Source: Chrysemys picta bellii
Taxonomy: Eukaryota > Chordata > Testudines > Emydidae
Reading direction: 5' to 3'
NCBI RefSeq assembly: GCF_011386835.1
Contig: NC_088796.1
Coordinates: forward strand, 85,891,968-85,955,967
DNA length: 64,000 bases
The notes under the pieces were generated by a model. That model worked only from the letters and a program-made list of their open reading frames with translations. It had not been told where the DNA came from and searched no databases. The translations under genes were made by a program, and so were the position numbers. How positions within the stretch are numbered: position 1 is the stretch's first letter; every line of letters starts with the position of its first letter. This document shows, one piece after another, positions 11,216 to 22,380 of this stretch.

Positions 11216-12780
11216 TTATAAACAACTGAAAATAAGGTCTTATAATGGGAGGTGTTGGGTAACCTTCATAAAAAATAAAATTACCAGCCCTGCCTATAAT
11301 TCTATTACCCTTATAGTTCAGATCTCTGATGAATGACTATATTGACTTGTGAAAATTCACCTCTCACATTTCAATAGCACTTCAATAACATTCTGTATTT
11401 CCTACCTTGCAGCAACTCCAAGTTGCCCCATCCCTTGGAGGCTTCACTCCTTTACTCCCTACTCCCTTCTTCATTTCATTCAATAAAATCATCAGTAATT
11501 AAACAGATTATGCTGACATTCAAAGTGTCATCACTAAGCTTCAATATTTCCTTTAGAATGTTAATTCTGAAGAGGAAAAGAGTTCATGACTCAGTCATTA
11601 TTTCAGGTTATCTGAAGCCTCAGGACAACAACACTGCACTGGGAGTAACCAAGAGATCTAGAAACATTTGATTTTAAATGAAATCTTATATCTTACGGGT
11701 GCCCAAAAATACATGAAATCAGGATAGACATTTGACACCTCTGCATTTGGTAAACCCTGTCTGCAGTGTCACTTTATTTCTCAGTTCTCTGCTATTGTGT
11801 ACTGTTTATAAAAGCCCTTTAAACTTCTTAATTGTAGGCACAATTATATCTTCTCATGTATCATCTTTGATCTATTTAAATGATAGCCTCAAGGTTCTCT
11901 GTTGTATTTTGAGTTATGCCCCACAGTACTGTTTTCCTCATATATTGCATACCCTTGTTCCCAAAGAATTTCTCTGTTTTTACTATAGGCTTGTCTTGAA
12001 AATAGTCCTGTTCTTTTTCCAAGAGAGAAAAGAAACGTCCTTCCTTTATGTATTCTGTTCTGCATATTTGTTTTCAAATATTGAACACAATATTTGAACA
12101 CAAAGCAGTTAAGGTATTTGGACAATTTAGAAATGAAATGTCAATGCATTATTATTGGAAACAGTAAACATGCACTGGATAAGCTGACACTTATTGCCAC
12201 TTTTGAACAGAAACAGGGGTAGTTGTGTCCTCAGGGAAATTCTTAGGTATTCACATATGGATCAACTGAATAAAGAACAAGTGAATCAAAGAAAAACACC
12301 TTGGAAATAAGATTATGTATGAAGATTTTTTCATATAGATACATCTTTTGATTACTAAGACACAATACAATGCAATTTTAGATACAAATGCCTACACATC
12401 GTCATTTTGTACTAATATCTAAATCTAAGTTTACATTGAATAATTACTGTGTTTTTCCATTGGGGGCGGCGGGGAAGAAACACAAACGTTTAAAAGTGAA
12501 ACTGAGCACAACCTTCCTCTATTTCCTGAAGCTTTTTGCTGTAAGATACAGTATCAGTAACTGATTAAAAACAAGTGTAGAATAAAGTTGATGGCTACTT
12601 CTTTGGGTGACCTCTGCATATACACATTTGAGTAATCAAGGCAGCTGTGGCTGGAGCTCTTGGAATCTTCCCATGAGCAGTGTCTGTTGGCCATCTCCTC
12701 TCTCCTCCCCTTGTGCAGATTTCTGAAGGTATGAAAGGTAGAAGGGTCTCAACTATTATTCTTCAGTGTGTAACCTTAAC
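11216..12780. other. AT-rich sequence without recognisable genes
   Basis: No gene is supported. A 121-codon open frame at 11732-12097 is leucine/serine-rich. It has no recognisable domain, lies in AT-rich sequence and has no clear splice or promoter context, so I treat it as chance. Confidence 0.45.
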
Positions 12781-12783
12781 CTA

Positions 12784-13069
12784 GGGTACGTCTATACCCA
12801 GCCGCTAGTTCGGCGGCTGGCAATCGAACTTCTGGGTTCGACTTATCGCGTCTTGTCTGGACGCGATAAGTCGAACCCGGAAGTGCTCGCCGTCGACTGC
12901 GGTACTCCAGCTAGACGAGAGGAGTACCACGGAGTCGACGGGGGAGCCTGCCTGTCGCGTGTGGACCGAGGTAAGATCGAACTAAGGTACTTCGAACTTC
13001 AGCTACGTTATTCACGTAGCTGAAGTTGCGTACCTTAGTTCGATTTGGGGGGCTAGTGTAGACCAAGCC
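12784..13069 (+). mobile_element. Harbinger-type MITE with two hairpins
   Basis: A 286-bp non-coding element. Its termini are gggtacgtctatacc and, inverted at the right, ggcttggtctacactagcc, which resemble the ends of the Harbinger element at 46636. CTA trinucleotides flank both sides (12781-12783 and 13070-13072), fitting a 3-bp target duplication. Two internal hairpins are visible: arms 12828-12852 and 12860-12884 (loop ttgtctg), and arms 12996-13008 and 13014-13026 (loop tattc), the latter extendable outward. CpG density far exceeds the surroundings. A closely related copy in the opposite orientation lies at 56403-56687. Confidence 0.85.
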
Positions 13070-13072
13070 CTA

Positions 13073-14285
13073 GAGATACTCAGTGTTTAGGGCTAGCTGC
13101 AACTCTGTCCCCTTTTTGGTTTCTCAGTGCACATCCTCAAATGTCAGGTCTCATTCCACTACTTTAGTTCAGGGTCAGGTACCGCCCTGACTGTGTCAGC
13201 TGTTCATTACTGAACAGGCCCAAATAGGTTCTGGTGCTCACTTGGGGGACCTGTGGCCAACAACCTTTCTAAAACAAGTATGTTTATATTGGCCAAGGGG
13301 ACAAAGCATTAGAGAAAATTCAGAACAACAAATAGACTACAAGCATAATTTGTCCAATCTAGTCTTATGCTTCACTACAAACTGAGTTAGATGGGCTTCC
13401 CCCTTGAATTATAAGAAAGAATAGGCCAACTTACATTCTTTAATGGAGCCAAGGAGCTCTTGGACCCAGCCTGGGACCCATTTAGGCCCAGAACCCGCAG
13501 TGTATTTTTCCCTTTCCAGAAAGCTAGTTTGTTTTTATCCCCGCAAAGTCACCACCTTCTCTGTGTGCACTCCTGGGCCCAATCACCATATTCTCATCTG
13601 TCTTTGTGTCTTTGCCTCAAAGCCAAACTCAGTTTTACACAAACTGGATCATTATTTGAACTTCATTCTCAGCCCACATCTATTAAATAATCCGGAAGCT
13701 GAAAGATAAGCTGATGTGTATTTTCAGAAGTCTTTCTTAAATAGGTGGGATGTGACTCTTTGCTGTGTGTCACAGCAATGCAATATGTTGCTAAAGGAGA
13801 TAAGCTGCAGTATCCTCACACAGTTTCTTGTTACTTTTATAGTCAGAGGGTTTCATGCTCTGAACAAAGTTAAGAACTGTTGGATGTTTATCCCAATAAA
13901 ACTTGAACTCTAAAGACCTATTCTCACCGGTGTTCTTTTACCACTCTAAGTGTAAAGAGGCCATACAGTTGGCATAATCAATGTGAATGTAGTGTAAATG
14001 AGAATCTGGCCTCAAGATTTGAAGAGTTGTCTATTACTGTTCAACACAAAATTAGTTATTCCTCATTTATGAAATGTTAAAGTTTCTGGGGCAGATCCTC
14101 AGCTGGTGTCAACTTGTCATAGCTCTACTGAAGTCAATAGAGATTCACTGGAAAGTGGAATTCAACCTTAATGAGGTTCAGATTCAATGGACTTGGTCAG
14201 TGCCAGTCTTATTTTTAAAGGACATGCAAGAGCTGCCAATAGGGTGCTGCTTTCCTCAATCTTCTCATCCTTAACAGGTCACAAA
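13073..14285. other. No recognisable gene; an old repeat fragment at 14085-14170
   Basis: Most of this stretch has no recognisable feature. At 14085-14170 the motif cagatcctcagctggtgtca followed by agctctactgaagtcaatag resembles a widespread ancient amniote repeat. A weaker relative occurs at 57655-57700. The two overlapping open frames at 13443-13709 have no domain and no supporting context. Confidence 0.4.
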
Positions 14286-14289
14286 AGAC

Positions 14290-14530
14290 TATCTAAGGTA
14301 CTTATATGGCTCTCGCCACTGTACCATCTGAGCACCTCACAGTCTTTAACGTATTTATTCCTCACAGCACACCTGATAGGTAGAGAAGTATTGTTATCCC
14401 CATGTTACAGATGGGACACAAAGTGGCTATGTGACTAGCCCAAGGTCACATAAGAAGCCAGTACCAGAGGAGGAACTTGAACTGAGGCCTTCCATGTCCT
14501 ACTGCTGTAATCACTAGACCATCCTTCCTC
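14290..14530 (-). repeat. MIR-family SINE (antisense)
   Basis: The + strand shows the antisense MIR/CORE-SINE layout: ttatccccatgttacagatg, then gtgactagcccaaggtcaca, then a cagaggaggaacttgaactg segment and a tRNA-like end (ctgtaatcactagaccat). Inverted, this gives the usual order of tRNA-derived head, 'gaaccc'-like B-box region and conserved core with cttgggc. The length and order fit a nearly complete MIR-type copy, which is old given its divergence. Confidence 0.75.
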
Positions 14531-16139
14531 TTTGTAAACATACTTTATGGCTATTACTCCTGAGAAGAGATTGGTAAATAACCAGAAAATGCATTTTTTA
14601 TACACTAAAAAACACAAATTTTGACATGCCATGTTCTGATCTCTATCCAATGTATGCCACTGAAACTTGTCCACACACATTCATTGAATAATGAGCAGAT
14701 TTGTTAGAAAAAAGTCTGTTTGTGAACCAATCAAAAACAGAGGGCAAACTTAATCATATGACTGTTCTCTGCAGATAATTTACCTAATTCTATTCTTTGC
14801 CATAGAGAATTGGTCACCAAGACAGCACCACAGACAAAATGGTGTTCTTTTTGCACATGCCTAGGACCATCTCTTTTTCTGATCACTGCAAGGACCCAGT
14901 ACATATGCAGCTGCCCTGAACTGTGATAATTACCATTGCATAATGAATCCCTGACCTTACCTCCTTCTCCTGCAGCCACAGTCCCTTACTCAGGCAAATA
15001 GAGGCAGAACAATATGAAATACTACCCCAGATCTGTGCCAGCAGAAGGTTCCTAAACAGGGGTGATTGTTCCATGACCCAATGTGACTGCTTTAAGACTA
15101 CCATGTGCCAGCCATGCAGCACAGAGCAGCTGAGTATCAGGATCAAACAATAAGAACACAAGCATTACTTAAAGGGAGAATAATTACGACTGAGACAACT
15201 AGATAGTGTATCAATTCTGAGAAATCCTTTAAGCACAAAAAGCACACTTAGTTTATAGGAGTGGACAACAAAGTTAGGGCAAAGCTGGTTATTTTACCAA
15301 GCACACATCACTCATATCATTTTCTAAATTATGCACATATAATATTAAGTATTTTGTCAAATGGCATCAAATATGTACAACTTCCTAACTGCTAGTACTA
15401 CCTAGAGAATTACCTACAACTTAACAATCAGAGATATGGAATAGCAGACAATTTTAAAGTTTATATGGCTTCTAGAGCCAAATAAATGTGTTTGAGCCCA
15501 AACGAGCTATCAGGTTACAGTTGGTTCATGTTTTCTTGATGACCTGATCTTTGATACATTCTGTGAAGATAAAGCAATCAACAGACTACAAAAATTCTTC
15601 ATGTAAGATATATCTTACTGCTAATACAAGATAGTCTTCAGGGAGCCCCCTCACTGTATAAATATATTGGAACAGATAAACCTACTGAACCTACTAAGAA
15701 GCACCACTTTTATTTATATGATTTTTATTTAAAGCTAAAACTTATTATAACATGATGACAAAAGGAGAAAAATGGGGAAACAACAGCCTTCCAGGCACGA
15801 AAGATGCCAAGGTCTTACAGCTATATTGCATACATACATACACACACTCCCTGCAGATACAATTTTACTGAGAATGTATTTTGATGCTTTAGCAGTTATT
15901 TAGGCTTTTTCTATCAGATGTCTAACAGTTAGGATGACATTCTCTTTGACTGTTATAAATAGCTCTATAGTATTTTCTGTTGAGAGGCTATGCCAGCTGG
16001 AGCATTAGTAACACTGCAGATCACCTCATCTTGCTCATGTCATGGATCAAAACTATAGAAAAAGAAAAAAGGTTCTGACATAGAAAACTAACATCTTTGA
16101 TCAACCAGTGATGAACTGGTTTTCCTGAAGGCATAGGAT

Positions 16140-16165
16140 GAGAGAGAGAGAGAGAGAGAGAGAGA
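16140..16165. repeat. (GA)n microsatellite
   Basis: Thirteen uninterrupted GA dinucleotide units. This is a simple sequence repeat, probably length-polymorphic. Confidence 0.95.
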
Positions 16166-16491
16166 ATGGGAGAATGAGATTAGTCAGCCAGGCTCAAAAT
16201 GCACTATTTTTCTGCTGTTCAAATCACTGAATTAAATGTTGATTATTTCTTAAAATTAATACCGAGATATAAATGTTTGTTTCTGTATCTGAAGAGAAAG
16301 GATACACTATTGGCCAGATCAGTTATATAATCATGTGAAATTAGTATCAAACTTGTACAAGCCTCAATCTAGACATTATCCTAAATCCACATAATACCCA
16401 CAAATATTAATATGAGTTCTATACAAAGATAGGAAAGGACTGGTTTAAGATGCACTGATGTAATTCTGTCTCCTCACACTCCAACCCACAA

Positions 16492-16492
<1 letters not shown>

Positions 16493-16533
<41 letters not shown>
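16493..16533. repeat. (AC)n microsatellite
   Basis: About 20 uninterrupted AC units following 'cccacaag'. No element boundary is visible next to it. Confidence 0.95.
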
Positions 16534-16537
<4 letters not shown>

Positions 16538-17339
16538 TGTCAATGGCATTATCAGAAGCCAGATTTACTGGCATGCTTCAGATGCTTCTGCTGTTCTGAT
16601 GAGACAAGCGTGGCTCAACTAGATTGTGAGTTTGCAGTTTTTTTGTGTCACTGAAGCAGTGCAATGTAGCTAGAGTACGCTGGTGAAATCTGGCCCATAG
16701 ATTGGTATGTTACCACATTCAAGGAACAAATATGTACTTTCAGAGTACAATAATTTTAGTTTAAGGAAACACAACAAACAACAAAAACAAATGTTCTGAG
16801 AAAGCACAGCAGGTCTCTCTATTTTGTAGCAGGTTGCAGCAATGCAGACCAAAAAGGCTTCTGAGTCTTCAAACAGCATCAGAAGACAGTTGGAATGGAG
16901 GTCATTTTGCAAATAGCAATATTACTGCGTTAATAATTTAATTTCACCTTTAAAATCAAGTGCATTATTTTCCCAAAAGTCAAAGAAAAAATAGGCAATG
17001 CCTAAAGAAATATGAGCTGCCAGCCTAACAGTCTTTTTTTCTTGTTGATGTAAGAAGTGTAGAAACCTAGGCTTTTTCTGTGATTATTGATTTACTAGTG
17101 TATTAGGTTTTAAAGAACTGCTGGAACATTTCAATAAAACAAGCAAGCGTAGGTTAAAATGTCTCTATCCATGCCGAAAGAAGGTACAAAACATCAGATG
17201 TTACCAATGCCAATCTTCTGTTCCATGGCAGGCAGTAAATTGAAGGCAGTACCAGAAGGTGTGCAGTAAAAAAATTCCATAAAACTTTGTCAATAAATTT
17301 TACTTGAGTAACAATTTTTTCATCTGACTGTTAAAGCAG

Positions 17340-17343
<4 letters not shown>

Positions 17344-17373
<30 letters not shown>
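17344..17373. repeat. 30-base T homopolymer
   Basis: An uninterrupted run of 30 T. On the - strand it would be a poly(A), but I see no retroposed gene or SINE adjacent to it. Confidence 0.9.
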
Positions 17374-17377
<4 letters not shown>

Positions 17378-17911
17378 CTTTCCCTAGTATACCTGTCAGT
17401 TGCTTCCAGGAATATGGAACATTTTGCCTTTCGGGAAATAGTTTTTAGAGTTTACCAACTACACACATAGGCTGAGCAGTGCAAGGAATGACTATAATTT
17501 TGTTTTCCCTTTAGGTGACCTGATCATTGCCTCCTCCAGCATGAATGGAAATGAGTAATAGAATGAAGTTGGGTATAGGGTAAAACACAAATGTGGTATG
17601 TTCTTACCATGATATGCACTCTAGATGCTCTTCAGAGAGAGTGGTGTGAGGCTAGGATGCAAAAAGATGAGGCTTGCTCCCAATCAGTGCCACAGGAATT
17701 CTTGGCAAGTTTAATAGTGATCGCTCAACATAAATGTAATTTGGTTTCCTCATCACGCACCAATTTCATACAGCATTGGGGAGGTGGAGGCGTGGAGGGA
17801 AGCTGCTAGAAGGAACGCATTGACAGCACAGCTCCTATGTCCCCAAGCCCTGCCACACTCCTGAAATTAAGACCACCTGCAAGAATGTCTGTGGCCTGCA
17901 GACTCTGAGCC

Positions 17912-17969
17912 TGAAGGAGACAGGATTGGGTTCTGTCTACATCACATGAAGGAGACAGGATTGGGTTCT
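17912..17969 (+). repeat. Short tandem duplication (23-bp repeat, 35-bp period)
   Basis: The string tgaaggagacaggattgggt plus tct occurs at 17912-17934 and again at 17947-17969 without change. The two copies are separated by a 12-base spacer. It appears to be a local slippage or repair duplication, recent enough to remain identical. Confidence 0.85.
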
Positions 17970-20538
17970 ACTGTTCTGCGCTAATACCTCCTAATCCCCA
18001 ACCCTTCCCACTAACTGATTCTAATACTTCCAGCAAAAGCAACCTAATCATAGCCATCTCATCAGCCTCATAGAACAGTTATAATGAAAACTCATATCAC
18101 ACTACACTTGGATTGTGCTTAGAATATTGGGGGCTCTAGAGAAATTTGAGGTGAGGCATTTTAACACTCCTCCTCCATAGATGTACATATTCTTTTGAAT
18201 ATTCTCTTCTCACCACTGCTTTCTCTGCATGGCCTTTTCAGTTAAATTTGGGTGACTTTCCTGAAGATCAGCTACTGTTGCTTTTTAATACCCTGTTGGA
18301 ACAAGCACTACAGGGTCTGGAATATTAGATGTGGGGTGCCTGCCTCTGGAAAATGAATACTCTGATGATATATTAGCAGCCATAGAATATATAGAAATGG
18401 TATGAAAAATATTCTTACTTTGATTTTCCCTTGTTCCTGAGTAGACCAGTATTCCAGGCACCCCAAAGGGGAAAATCATCAGAACACTGATCTGTTATTT
18501 GCATTGTGATCTAGTGGCAATATCTATATAGTTTCTGGCATTTCTATGCCTAGACATATCAGTCGTCTTAAAACAGTAAGAAAAGAAATTTTAAAATATG
18601 ACAAACATTCTGATATGACACTGACCTTAACCCCAACACCTCAGACTATATTAGAGCAAAACCAAGAAGGTCAACACTCCAGTCATGAGGATATTTCTTT
18701 ATGCAAACTTTCAGAAATATATTAACAGTAATCAGCCATGGTTATTATGTGCCAATATACAATATTCCATTATTTTGCACGGTTAGGTCTCAAAAGCTTA
18801 TTATTCATGGCTCATTTTTCTAGTTCTAATAACAGCCTATAAATGCCACAGTATTTTCATTAAAAATCTCATTGTTGGACTCCATTTTGTTGGCATTTCA
18901 TATACACTATACATCATAATGAACTGTATGTTTGTGGGTATAAGCAGTACTGATAGCAGTTCAATTACAATGAGATGTTTAATAATTGTCTGCTAATTTC
19001 ACTTTGAGCAAGTGTGCTTTTGTTTCAAATCTGATCTGCTTCTAGATCATTAAAGCACCAATATGCTGCTATTGAACTTTTTTTGTGTGTCTAATTAAAG
19101 ATACAGCTTGAATTATTCATGCACTATGGTATCCCATGAATAATTTATGCAGAAGTTTCATTGACAAAACTTAATTTTAAACTTCAATAAAACCTTAAAC
19201 CTTCTTACTTTTCAAGGTCTTTCACAATAATCTCCTTATGACTTTTTATAACCACCCGTTACCAATTAATGTCACAAAAATTAAAGAAAAAAATATTAAG
19301 ACAGGTTCATGAAATTGGTTTGGTTTACTTGAACAGCTTAGTTATATTGTCTGTATATTTTTGAAAGAAGGTCTGATAAAAAGGAAGGGCGATAATCTGA
19401 TTAGAACAACATGATCTCACAATCCAACCAACCACTGGAGAATGGACAGACAGAAGGGCTAGTCATAGCTAGAAGAGGAGCAGAGTCAGATATATAGCAT
19501 ATTAAAACAACAAATGGTTGACTAGTGATCACAATAAAGGCTGAAATTTCATCCTCAACCTCCCTCTTTAAGGCCTTTGTATTGCTTCTGGCTTCAAAGT
19601 TAAGAGGAAAATTATGTGGCAGTGACAAACTGTGCACAAGGGGAGGCTTTGGCAAGCATAATGCCCCCAGCCATGAGGAGGTGGTAACTGTTGTTACTCT
19701 ACTGAAAATGCATAAGAAGAGTGCTTAATACCACTCTGCTGAAATGCAGGGACAGGGACCATTACTCATTACTATCAAGAACATGGTCTTACTGAGTCAC
19801 TAGCACTGCTTTCTGTGCTACCTTAAGGTCTCCTTCCACAGCAAATATATCTACACACAGAAACTCTGCACTTAGTTCCTACAGATAAATTATGGTTACC
19901 CCTCTGTACGTCTGTGGTAGAAAGAGCCCTGGTATACCCCTCCCTTCCCCACAAAATTCAGCACACACAAATGATGGAATAATTGGTCCTAATGGTCAAA
20001 ATGCTTTTTTGGACTAATTCTTAGAGGAAAAGCACACTCATTTTGCTCTGATGATCAATCTGGAGTTATAAAGCTAAAATGCACTTTTCACCATGAATAA
20101 TTTCTGAAGTCTGTTTGAAAAATTGAAGTTCAAATTTCTGTGTCTAGAATTTGTTTTGATCACAAAGCCTGTGCAAAATGACCATGACAAAATTAGGATT
20201 CTACATTTCATTTTGATTTCACGATGATCTAACTGCTTTACAAAAATTAGGTCAGATGAAGAAATCAACCTGCTAAGTTTTCTCAGTAAACCATTTCAAA
20301 ACTAAGTTCCCTACTAACAAACTTTGGGGACAGATATTGATAAGGGAATGTGATTTTGCACATACATTTGCATGAAGCAACAAAGAGTCCTGTGGCACCT
20401 TAAAGACTAACAGATGTATTGGAGCATAAGCTTTCGTGAGTGAATACCCACTTCGTCAGATGCATGTAATGGAAATTTCCAGAGGCAGGTATAAATATGC
20501 AGGCAAGAATCAGTCTGGAGATAACAAGGTTAGTTTAA

Positions 20539-20805
20539 TCAGGGAGGTTGAGGCCCTCTTCTAGCAGTTGAGGTGTGAACACCAAGGGAGGAGAACCTGC
20601 TTTTGTAGTTGGCTAGCCATTCACAGTCTTTGTTTAATCCTGATCTGATGGTGTCACATTTGCAAATGAACTGAAGCTCAGCAGTTTCTCTTTGAAGTCT
20701 GGTCCTGAAGTTTCTTTGCTGTAAGATGGCTACCTTGACATCTGCTATTGTGTGGCCAGGGAGGTTGAAGTGTTGTCTGTGGGTGAGGACTGGCCTGCCT
20801 CCCAA
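20539..20805 (-). pseudogene. Penelope-like ORF C-terminus in the inverted arm
   Basis: Read on the - strand, this 88-codon stretch starts with GGRPVLTHRQ, the same sequence found in the + arm before its nuclease core. It then jumps to HFNLPGHTIADVKVAIL and LQRETAELQFICK, which is the segment after the nuclease core in Penelope-like proteins. The core itself (about 250 bp) is deleted, whereas the + arm keeps it and lacks the later segment. The deletion point coincides with a short ACAAC sequence shared by the two positions. Confidence 0.8.
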
Positions 20806-20888
20806 GGTCTGTGAAAGCGAGGGATCATTGTCTAGGATGGGTTGTAGATCACTGATGATGCACTGGAGATACCCGTATGAGGAAATAA

Positions 20889-21353
20889 GGAAACAAAATC
20901 AACAGAGCCAGTCGTGTACCCAGAAGCCTCCTGCTACAAGACAAGCCGAAGAAAGAAACCAACAGAACTCCACTGGCCATCACCTACAGTCCTCAGCTTA
21001 AACCTCTCCAACGCATCAGTGACCTACAATTCATCCTGGACAATGATCCCTTGCTTTCACAGTCCTTGGGAGGCAGGCCAGTCCACACCCACAGACAACC
21101 CGCCAACCTTAAGCATATTCTCACCAGCAACCACACATGCAACAAACCTCGATGCCAATTCTGCCTGCATATCTACACCAGCGACACCATCACAGGACCT
21201 AACCAGATCAGCCACACCATCACCAGTTCATTCACCTGCACGTCCACCAATGTTGTATATGCCATCATGTGCCAGCAATGCCCCTCTGCTATGTACATCG
21301 GCCAAACTGGACAGTCCCTACGTAAAAGGATAAACGGACAAGTCAGATATTAG
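20889..21353 (+). pseudogene. Penelope-like ORF remnant: linker and GIY-YIG endonuclease
   Basis: An open frame of about 155 codons follows an in-frame stop at 20886-20888. It contains RTPLAITYSPQLKPLQRI, then a cysteine-rich segment (HTCNKPRCQFC), and then VVYAIMCQQCPSAMYIGQTG followed by QSLRKRING. The last part is the GIY-YIG nuclease core of Penelope-like elements, including the catalytic tyrosine and arginine positions. The histidine usually following the ING motif is glutamine here, and a stop cuts the domain off at 21351-21353. The RT domain is absent. It is non-functional, but the family is clear. Confidence 0.85.
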
Positions 21354-21655
21354 GAATGGCAATATACAAAAACCTGTAGGAGAACACTTGAATCTCCCTT
21401 GGTGTTCACACCTCAACTGCTAGAAAAGGGCCTCACCCTCCCTGATTAAACTAACCTAGTTATCTCCAGACTGATTCTTGCCTGCATATTTATTCCTGCC
21501 TCTGGAAATTTCCATTACATGCATCTGACGAAGTGGATATTCACCCACGAAAGCTTATGCTCCAATACATCTGTTAGTCTTTAAGGTGCCACAGGACTCT
21601 TTGTTGCTTTTTACAGATCCAGACTAACACGGCTACCCCTCTGATATTTGCATGA

Positions 21656-22104
21656 CGCTAACTGATAAGACATGTGCGAAGATATAAATGCCTTTCTGAC
21701 CTTGTGCGTGTAAGTGGCCATGAACACACAATTAATACGCCATTCAAGAATAGATACCCAGTATTTATGCACATATTCTAGGCTCATGCAAATGTACATA
21801 ATTAAGAACACCTAGTGTAATGCAGAAAAGTCTGGGCTCTGATTATTTACCGATATTGATCTCTAAATTCCAGTTACTCCTGCTTATCTTTCTAAGAATA
21901 TCAGCCTCTATCTAAGAACAATACAAATGAAACATTAAGATTATTAAGCCTCTCCAGAGAGTCAAGGAAAAAGAATTCAGAAAAAACATGAGCGTGATTT
22001 AAAGCTCCTCTAAAAGTACAACCGGGACAATCCAGCATGTTGTGCAAGGGTAAATTATGTTGTAACATGTTAAAATTCTTTGGAATAGTTAACAATATAG
22101 TGAT
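21656..22104. other. No recognisable feature
   Basis: AT-rich sequence without supported coding, repeat or structural features. Confidence 0.4.
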
Positions 22105-22380
22105 AAAGGAGGAGAACCAGTAGATGTAATTTACTTAGACTTCCCAACAAATTGTGATAAAAGCCTTTCAGAAGAGGTCATTAAGGGAACTTGGCAACAA
22201 TCCCAGTGTCAGAGGTGAAGTTCTGATATGAATTAAAAACTGTTTAAGAGATAGGAAGCAAAGTGTGAGAAGAAATAGGCAATTCTCTCTGTGAAAAGAG
22301 GTTAATAGCAGGCTGCCCCAGGATCAGTATGTGGACTGGTGGTGTTCAGTGAATAATACGGAAAAATATTATAATGGCAT
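22105..22380 (+). pseudogene. Diverged CR1 RT fragment
   Basis: A tagatgtaatttacttagac string encodes a VDVIYLDF-like start. It is followed by remnants of the KAFDK region and of the RYEL(K)NCLRDRKQ segment ('aaactgtttaagagatagga'). The order fits CR1 RT motif A and the following sequence, but drift is heavy and the ends are not definable. Confidence 0.55.

Larger units (their letters stand above)
14531..20365. other. Long AT-rich stretch without recognisable genes
   Basis: Apart from the microsatellites listed separately and a small duplication at 17912-17969, I see no gene or identifiable transposon in this 5.8-kb stretch. Open frames are short, lack motifs and are not supported by conserved splice context. 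It is the longest apparently unique part of the window and the likeliest place for undetected conserved non-coding elements. Confidence 0.45.
20376..21645 (+). mobile_element. Penelope-like retroelement, inverted-dimer insertion
   Basis: The insertion is bounded by a 10-bp target duplication, atttgcatga (20366-20375 and 21646-21655). Its left part (20376 to about 20866) is a minus-orientation copy of the element's 3' half. Its right part (about 20867-21645) is a plus-orientation copy ending in a unique tail (gatccagactaacacggcta). Outer arms pair closely: tgtggcaccttaaagactaa near 20394 and its complement near 21590. Both arms carry protein remnants of the Penelope-like C-terminus. An inverted 5' partial copy joined to a sense copy is typical of the Penelope group. 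Confidence 0.85.

Noticed and set aside
11732..12097. 121-codon + strand open frame with hydrophobic segments
   Set aside because: Its leucine/serine/phenylalanine bias is what AT/T-rich DNA gives by chance. There are no motifs, and a minus-strand frame overlaps it.
20376..21645. LTR retrotransposon or SINE interpretation of the inverted terminal arms
   Set aside because: The encoded GIY-YIG nuclease and the inverted-arm layout point to a Penelope-like element. LTRs would be direct repeats and a SINE would need pol III boxes.
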